Shown: positions 57,301 through 64,000 of the stretch, piece by piece
How the letters are laid out: the number at the start of each line of letters is the position of its first letter
Numbering within the stretch: the first letter of the stretch is position 1
From: Calliphora vicina
Lineage: Eukaryota > Arthropoda > Insecta > Diptera > Calliphoridae
Direction: 5' to 3'
Assembly (NCBI RefSeq): GCF_958450345.1
Contig: NC_088781.1
Span: 50,488,815-50,552,814, forward strand
DNA length: 64,000 bases
The notes under the pieces: generated by a model
What the model was told of the DNA's origin: nothing
Databases searched by the model: none
The model's input: the letters and a program-made list of their open reading frames with translations, nothing else
Translations under genes and position numbers: made by a program

Positions 57301-57560
57301 AACGGTCAATTATATATACAATATTTTTAAAAAATTGTCATCGTTTTTCAGATGTATGTGCAAATATCGTTAGAAAACATATTTCGTTAACACCGGTTTC
57401 TCAAAAAACCGAAAAGACGGGCAGTTAGACGGGCGGACATAGACAATGATTCTAAGACTATCGGTATACTTTAAGGTAGTCGTTAGACTAATACTTTCGG
57501 CCTTTACAAACATCACTACAAACGCATAATACCCTCTCCACTATGGTGTTGTAGGGTATA
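57301..57560 (-). mobile_element. 5' end of a hairpin-ended dispersed repeat, minus orientation
   Basis: Read on the minus strand it begins ataccctacaacaccatagt, continues tgcgtttgtagtgatgtttg and accttaaagtataccgatag, and includes gtccgcccgtctaactgccc. This is the same kind of start as at 36414 and 50539. It directly borders the 105-bp satellite, which may therefore be internal to this element. Confidence 0.65.
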
Positions 57561-58719
57561 ATAAAGTAATTCCCTTAAAAAAACAAAGTACTATAACATT
57601 TTAAAAGAAACTGCCACCAAAAGAATGAAAACAAAAATCCAAAAAATAGAGAAAACTGAAAATACAATAAAAAACAGCAAATAAAATACAGGAAAATGGA
57701 AATGATCCAACAACACGTAAACCACAGTCATCATCGTCTTTAGTGTTGTCGTTATTCATCTCGCCATCTTGCCATCACAGTAGGTACAGCAGCAGCACCA
57801 GCTACACCATTAAAGGACACATTTCCACACACAACCACAAAATGTAATGGTAAATAGAAATGTCAGCTAGGAGTCCTACTCCTGTGCAGTCAAACAGCAA
57901 CAGTCAACGGTGAAACTTTGTTATGCAAATGAAAAGTGTCTTTTAATGGAGGAAGGTTAACGAAGTCAAGAACGAGTTTTTAAGATTTATTGATGCATAT
58001 TTCACTATTGTTTAGAGCTGTTTTGGTACATTAAATTGAAATTAAAGGATCGATAGCTGATTAAACTGTACCTATGAAGACCACTGACAATAAAGAGAAA
58101 TGTGATCGTTTTTAAAACTTACCTAATTAGAAATCCAATAGGCGGTGGGTTCATATACCAAAAACAATCAAACTTAGCTCTTCTGCTAGGTGCTCCTTCC
58201 TCCACATAGTGGTATTTGCATAGAGCATCTACATTTGTTAAATATTTGTAACAAAGATTACAAATGTAATGGCTTCATGTGGTTTTAAGTAAAAGTGCAG
58301 TTGTAGTTTCGGTAATAGAATTTCACTTGTGTTAAATTCGTATTTGTAACGGAAGCGGTTATCTACCACACAATGATCATCATCTTCTAGTAACAAACAG
58401 AAAAAAAAACATTACTAAATATTAGGGTCCCAGTAAAACATTTATAGGTTTTAGAAATCTCAAAAGGTTTTAGAAATCTCCTAAGGTCTCTGGGAAAAGA
58501 TTTCCTGATGATCTAGCCTAACCAACCAGTGAAATTTGGTGCTACTAGTTTAGCTTATATAAAACATATTTCTTCTAAATTTGTTTTGAATATCTGTATA
58601 ACTAAGACATTTATGAGAGCTTAACTATTTTTATATACGGCAATCGTATGGTGACTAGGAGAATTGGAAATGGACTGATTCTAAACGAATTCTGGTCTAG
58701 CTAGATTTCAGCAGATCAT
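57561..58719. other. No gene recognised
   Basis: Includes a GC-richer, CA/CAG-rich zone (about 57715-57850) that may be conserved host non-coding sequence. No ORF with a domain was found. Confidence 0.5.
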
Positions 58720-59060
58720 AATAGATAGCTTGCTTTTCTTCCCACCAAATACACAGCATTACATTAGCGGCATGGTTATTTGGCTTTGATGTCGGCTTGG
58801 CTGGTTGGCCTACAATTCTTGGCCTTCAAACTTTTTTGGTTGACCTGGACGATCTTTGTCATCCATGTCAAAATCACCACCTCTGAACCGCACAAACCAT
58901 CTCTTGCACGTTGAAACCGATGAAACACATGCAGCATAAACTTCGGTGAGCACTCTGCGTGCGGAACTTTTTTTTAAAATTATAGAAGTAAAGCAAAACT
59001 TTTCACATATGACACTTTGTGGGCACAAAATTCTTCATTTTCGATGCAAAAAAACGTTGT
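58720..59060 (-). pseudogene. Mariner transposase fossil: N-terminus joined to mid-region
   Basis: The minus strand reads from about 59043 a short start (KMKNFVPTK-like), then KKSSARRVLTEVYAACVSSV, STCKRWFVRFRGGDFDMDDK and DRPGQPKKFEGQEL: the mariner N-terminal helix-turn-helix with its linker. It is followed at about 58730-58800 by sequence matching the middle of the 15360-16170 copy, so the region between is deleted. A frameshift is present after the first residues. Confidence 0.82.
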
Positions 59061-59399
59061 TGTTTACACCATAATGTTCAAAGCTAAGTGAGAATAAATA
59101 ACAAAACTACATATAAGTTATTAAAGACAAATTCAAAAGTTACGCCATCAGTTGTATATCCCGCATTTTTAAGTCATACAACCAACATTTAAAAAATTAT
59201 AACTTTGTTAATATGAACTGAATATTTATTCATTAATTTTACAGACATTCTAAAAATGATCCTATTTTGTTTGCCAAACATTTTTGTTTGAACTTATTTC
59301 ACTATTTAAAATGCCAAATTTTCAACCTCCTACACCCACCCGACCATTTTTGAATCCTGATTTTAGTACATTTGAATGCAGGAAAAATTAAAAATGTAA
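59061..59399. other. No gene recognised
   Basis: AT-rich. The phrase acatataagttattaaa (about 59110) also occurs at about 1769, possibly mariner-associated flank. Confidence 0.4.
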
Positions 59400-59870
59400 A
59401 ATGATTTCAGACAATCAAAGTCAAGCTAAAAACAAACATGCGGGTCCAAATACTACAGGATCCATCCACTGTCACATTCGCCGAAGGTAAATTTCCTGTC
59501 TATAAAAATACTGGATGCATAATTGCCCACTAATTTCAGCACAATTGTTGATTCCCAAAATACTCTCATTGAGAGCATATTTCCTGATGAATTAAACTTC
59601 AAGATATAGCAGTCGTTGCCACGCAACTTCGTATCATAAATGATGCCAACGAAGTTGTAAATTACATAGCAGAGTTTTTGAATTCACTAGATTTGCCAGA
59701 CATGTAACCACACCATCTACGACTGAAAGTTAGATTTACAGTTATGTATTTTACTTCGGAATTTAAATCCACCACGCCGCTGGTTAAAGGCGGACTGACA
59801 ATAAATATCGTAGACTTAATTGCTCTTACCCCCATTAACAGAAAAGCCTGGTTATGTCTTAACTAATAGT
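59400..59870 (+). pseudogene. Possible Helitron/Pif1-type helicase fragment
   Basis: In plus-strand frames with shifts: an ESIFPDELNF block (about 59570-59605), VATQLRIINDANEVVNYIAE (about 59615-59675) resembling the AP-N..V..IN motif, and FLNSLDLPDM.PHHLRLKV (about 59677-59735) resembling the helicase segment ..FLNSL..P.GMPPH.L.LKVG. The downstream part is too decayed to place. The assignment rests on these blocks only. Confidence 0.4.
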
Positions 59871-60440
59871 TATATAGTTCGTAAGTACTTTAGGATACAA
59901 AAAATATTATTACGATTTTACCTTTTGAAAATGGTGGTTTATTTCCTTCAAATAAACCGTATTCTTTTCAATGCAAATAAAGTCAGTTCAGTTGTTTAAA
60001 ATTGTATTAACTCTTTATTTATTCAAATTTACACAACATCAGTTTAAATAATCACACACACTTATATTACACACTTTATAATGTATAGGAATACACTGGT
60101 AATGCAGTTGATATTAATTCTAACACTTACTGCAACCGCTGCCACTATTTACATACAGTACAATCTTCCATATGTTTCATGAATTATCTTAACGGACAAA
60201 AATATGTAGAATGTTATATTTCTAGAGTTTCCAAAAATTTTAATAACTGCGGTTATCAACATTGTTGATAAGTGGGTGTTTATTGTGATTGAAATGTTTA
60301 TAAACATGAATGTTGCAATTGGCAATTGGAAACTATAACTAATAAAATTATAGAATTTATTAGTTTATATAGAAAGTTAATGAAGCATTAAACTGAATTC
60401 AGACGGCTTGTGTTTTTTTTTGTGTTTCGAAATGAAACAA
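59871..60440. other. No gene recognised
   Basis: AT-rich sequence with no ORF of note and no repeat match found. Confidence 0.5.
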
Positions 60441-60444
60441 TTAA

Positions 60445-62252
60445 CCCATTATCGGCCACTATCAGAATCCGACGGAGCTTATTAAATTCCTTTTAAAGGC
60501 ATGGTTTAAAAGATCCAATTAAGAAAAAAAAAATTAAATTTTTTGTCCCAGGGTTGCCATTTTCCTAGTATGGCTTGGTCGAAAAATCGACCATTGGCCG
60601 AAAACTATATAATATAAGAAATATAAATATTTTCAATTAATAAAAGAAAATCTTTAATTTGAAGGAAAATATTGAAGTAATGCGGTTTAATTTAAAATAA
60701 TTATTATTTCTGAATACGTGACATTTAAAAAATGTATGGTATTCATCAAAACATTTGATGTGTAGATAAATATTGCACTTCTTACATGTAAATAAAGTGT
60801 GCTTCTTGCTGCATAGCTTACACCCACTATGTTTATTCTATGCGCTTTTTGATACGGCGTGTACTTTCTCATTGATTCGAGGATTGTTCGTGGGATATTT
60901 CAGGTTCTCATTTTCAGACTCATTATCCTTTTCGTATGTCAATAGTTTGCTTGTGACTTCAGAATGAAAATCAAGTTGCGATAATGGTTTGTTGTTTTGA
61001 AGTTTTTATATTCTTTTATCACTTTCGGCTATGGAATTGTTATGGTTTTCTTCTGCTTGCGACAATATCTTTTTGCATTGACCAGTGGTTCAACTGTGGA
61101 GTTATTGTTATAACATTACTGTTGACTATCAACTAAAGGAACAAATTCTCCTCGCAACCTTTCTTTAGATTTTGCAACGGAACATTTTCCATTCTGTCCA
61201 TTCATTTCCAAAAGACACATAAGCTGATAAGAAGAACACAAAATTGTCAAAGGAAACAGTATGAAACTCCGGATCAGGTACGTTAGCAAGCAAATTTAAA
61301 ACTTTTTGGGCACCAGGATATATGCTCTTACTATAAGATGTGGCTGAACCACTGTATAAAATACTATAAAATAAATAGCCCTTTTCTGAACATAAGCACC
61401 ACTACTTAAAGCCGAATCGAATTGGCTTTTATTTTATAAACATCTTACATGGGTACAACAAAACGATCTGATATATCCAAATTAGTATTATCGGCAAGAT
61501 GCAAATACCTGTTTCAACATTGATAATGCCATGTCGGAGAAGACCAATAATGATCGATATGTGGTAAAGTATGATAACCAGACAAATATAAAATTCCAAT
61601 GAACCGACGCAATTATATTGGTAAAGGTTAGAAGTAGAATTATTTTCACGCGCATAGACATTTGTAAAAACAACCATTACCGCAATTATGGAATTATCCA
61701 AATATAGTGCATAAATATCAAAAGGAGATTTAGGTCTCACAAAACAAAATGATATGCATTTATCACATAAAAATTACCCAAGGGTAAAAATAAAATATAT
61801 GTTATGATTTTGAAGAATTTTAATATAATAAGAAAAGAAAATAATTAAATTAGTATGCATGACGCTATATGATGGGTTTCGGCCACTGGTCGAATTTTCG
61901 ACCACTAAAAATTACGGCCTCTCAAAAATAAGAGTTTTATCATTTTGAATTTGATTTCTTTTTTTTCTTATAATTTGGTATTTTGTCTTCACGGAAAAGT
62001 AATAAAAATTAATTACTTTTTTATTTTTTTAATTTTTTTAACATTATAGAAAAGTGACTAAAAATTTAAGTTTTTGCTCCATCAAGAAAAAATTCTGCTT
62101 TTACTTAAAGACAGAAAATAAATATATCAAAGATGTTAAAAAAATATAAAACTTAATTTCTGTTAAAACATATTTAAAAAAATATGGTCAGCTTCTTAGA
62201 TATTCACTTACAAAGTTGCTGGTCGAAAATTCGACCACCAGCCGAAAATGGG
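60445..62252 (-). mobile_element. piggyBac-like element PBLE-2 (1808 bp)
   Basis: The left end cccattatcggcc and the right end (reverse complement cccattttcggct) are flanked by TTAA (60441-60444 and 62253-62256). Subterminal palindromes of the form ggtcgaaaa.tcgacc lie at 60577-60592, about 61889-61906 and 62221-62236. The transposase remains are on the minus strand. Confidence 0.85.
60690..61740 (-). pseudogene. piggyBac-type transposase, decayed, with C-terminal cysteine-rich domain
   Basis: The minus strand from 61740 reads RPKSPFDIYALYLDNSI, then VYARENNSTSN, resembling the region where piggyBac proteins describe a donor sugar-binding core (..KP..YG.K.W.L.D..). Further down, after several frames, the C-terminal zinc-binding segment is clear: HSGCKLCSKKHTLFTCKKC, then NIYLHIKCFDEYHTF (about 60745-60835), a C-x2-C...C-x2-C...CF..YH pattern. 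Many stops and frameshifts are present. Confidence 0.78.
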
Positions 62253-62256
62253 TTAA

Positions 62257-62390
62257 TGACACTTATCGGTTGACCATATCAAAAAAAACTGTGATTCTGA
62301 AAGCTTAGGTTACTAATATTTCCCCTCCTAAAGCTATTATCAATTAGTAGTTGAAAATTTTAAAATAAGCATAGAAGTTTACAAGAGTTT
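62257..62390. other. Short spacer, nothing recognised
   Basis: AT-rich gap between PBLE-2 and the following repeat. Confidence 0.5.
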
Positions 62391-63070
62391 TTATACCCTT
62401 CACCTTCGTGAGAAGGGTATATATAAGTTTGTCATTCCGTTTGTAATTTCTACATTTTTCATTTCCGACCCTATAAAGTATATATATTCTGGATCCTTAT
62501 AGCTAGCGGAGTCGATTAAGCCATGTCAGTCTGTCTGTTGAAATCAATTTTCTGAAGACCCCAGATATCTTCTGGATCCACATCTTCAATAATTCTGTCA
62601 GACATACTTTCGAGAATTTTGCTATTTAAAATCAGCAAAATCGGTCCACAAATGTCTGAGATATGAGGAAAAAACCAAGACAACCTCGATTTTTGACCTA
62701 TTTTTGACCTATATCTGGATTACTAAGACATTAATATAGACAATATGGATATCTAATGATAGATATTTCAAAGACATTTGCAACGACGTATATAAGACCA
62801 TAGTAAGTTGGAACTACAATGGGTCAAAATCGGAAAAAAAAATTTAAAAACAAAAAAAAAATTTTAAAATTTAAAAAAAAAAATTTAATTTAAAAAAATA
62901 AAAAAATTTAAAATAACAATCGAAAAATTTTTTTTTACACAAAATGAAAAAAACAACTGGAAAAAAATTAAATTTTGTTTACCTTAAAATATTTAAAATT
63001 TTGAAGTATACTTTGGTGAAGAGTATATAAGATTCGGCACAGCCGAATATAGCACTCTTACTTGTTTTTA
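62391..63070 (+). mobile_element. Hairpin-ended dispersed repeat, second family
   Basis: Starts with hairpin ATACCCTTC..GAAGGGTAT (62393-62420), then gaccctataaagtatatata and gtcgattaagccatgtcagt, phrases I know from widespread fly dispersed repeats. It ends with hairpin TTCGGC-aca-GCCGAA (63033-63047), TATAGCACTC and TTACTTGTTTTT. There is no ORF; a long A/T-only tract fills 62825-62990. Confidence 0.75.
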
Positions 63071-63779
63071 TTAATTTGACATCTCTGAGTCGGAGACGTA
63101 ACATCTATGAATTGAATGAAATTGTATGATTTTTTTTTTTGGTGTCTATTTTATATTTGAACATCTATGGGTAATTAAAAAAACGAAAGAAAGCAAAATA
63201 AGGACCTCCCTAGTACACATACTCTAAAGCACAACAACAACTAAATTCAAGCAGCAAACACATCAGCAGTTAACTAAATAATTCGTATTTATGAAATACT
63301 ACAAGACAATAGATTCAAATCGCCAGCATTCAGTCAGTCACTCAAATAATTTTAAAGACCTTCACAAAGAACAGTGGTTACAATTTCATTTTGTAGACCA
63401 CAAAACGTTGCTTGTACGTTACTAAAAAATAACTGAACTGAAAATAGCTTTAATGAGACTCTTTGTTAAAAAAAATATCTTTTAGGAAAATATGTGTTAA
63501 CAAAGTAAACTTTTGCATTTATTCCTATAAAATTGCCTTAAATGCTTAAAACTTTAACATTCTGCTCTTAGGGTAGAAGCAACAGTATAAAAGAATTATA
63601 TTTTTATTTTATGAGTTTTCTTGTTAATGTAAAAACCAAAAAAAACAAAAGCTTAATTTGTTAACATAGAGGTACGTTTATTGTCCATAAACAGGCCATA
63701 TGATGTTACGGTCAATATTTAGCATTTAAAGGTTTTTTTTATTATTACTTTATTTTGTAACAAGGTCACTTTTAACTTT
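63071..63779. other. No gene recognised
   Basis: AT-rich with long T and A runs. No ORF or repeat match. Confidence 0.5.
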
Positions 63780-64000
63780 TTAAACCCAGCATCAAAAAAG
63801 ATGGGGATATATTGATTTTGCCATTCTGTTTGTAACACAAAAATATAATTGTGACAGACCCACATTTGTATATTTATTCTGGGTCGTCTTGAGATTCTAA
63901 GACAATATAGTTCTATCCGTCCATCTGTCCGTCTACCAGTTTTAGGGCCAAAATGAAAAGAGCAAATTGGCTGAAATTTTCCACAATTACTATCTGTTAA
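63780..64000 (+). repeat. Dispersed-repeat start, cut by window end
   Basis: Begins aacccagcatcaaaaaagat ggggat and contains gattttgccattctgtttg and tccgtccatctgtccgtct, the latter also near 15020. It resembles the other gtccgtc-containing repeats here and continues past the window. Confidence 0.55.

Overview
The window reads as euchromatic or intergenic DNA of a higher fly (Diptera, Brachycera, probably a calyptrate). The reasons are strong AT-richness, no bacterial-style gene packing, and a dipteran set of mobile elements: a gypsy-type errantivirus, Jockey-like and I/LOA-like LINE fragments, mariner, Tc1 and piggyBac copies, a tRNA-derived SINE, MITEs, and dispersed repeats ending in hairpins. 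I see no convincing multi-exon host gene. The only non-transposon coding candidate is a short secreted-looking ORF at 8359-8616 (minus).

Layout. 1-4160: two inverted ~1-kb copies of a dispersed repeat (R1) around an AT-rich interior holding a possible solo LTR with a 53-bp tandem repeat. 4378-6133: transposase fossils and a 152-bp MITE. 9201-9919: a very homogeneous 11-bp minisatellite. 12404-16170: a LINE fragment interrupted by a 926-bp inverted-repeat element, then a mariner fossil. 17.5-18.0 kb: a palindrome. 20017-21290: a three-exon pseudogene of an arthropod transposase-like family that I cannot name. 21291-24404: a ~160-bp satellite, a third R1 copy and a long-TIR MITE.

25317-33441 is the main feature, an apparently complete gypsy-type endogenous retrovirus. 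Its two 326-bp LTRs look identical. It has a tRNA-Lys primer site, gag, a frameshifted pol with all catalytic residues, a baculovirus-F-like env, a polypurine tract, and a TATATA target duplication. It sits at the end of one of two ~910-bp direct repeats.

35.8-43.9 kb is a nest of insertions. A composite of inverted and direct repeats comes first, followed by a degenerate minisatellite split by two Tc1-like elements, a palindrome encoding an unknown peptide, and a piggyBac-like element. 43.9-50.0 kb holds a piggyBac fossil, a Jockey-like LINE with a large internal deletion, and a duplicated segment whose uninterrupted copy serves as the empty site for several insertions in the other. 50.5-57.6 kb contains hairpin-ended dispersed repeats, a THAP-domain fragment, a 145-bp higher-order repeat and a ~105-bp satellite. 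58.7-64.0 kb contains a mariner fossil, a possible Helitron helicase fragment, a second piggyBac-like element with TTAA ends, and more hairpin-ended repeats.

Only the errantivirus looks potentially functional. Everything else with coding similarity is a fossil. All family assignments come from recognising motifs by eye; no search was run.
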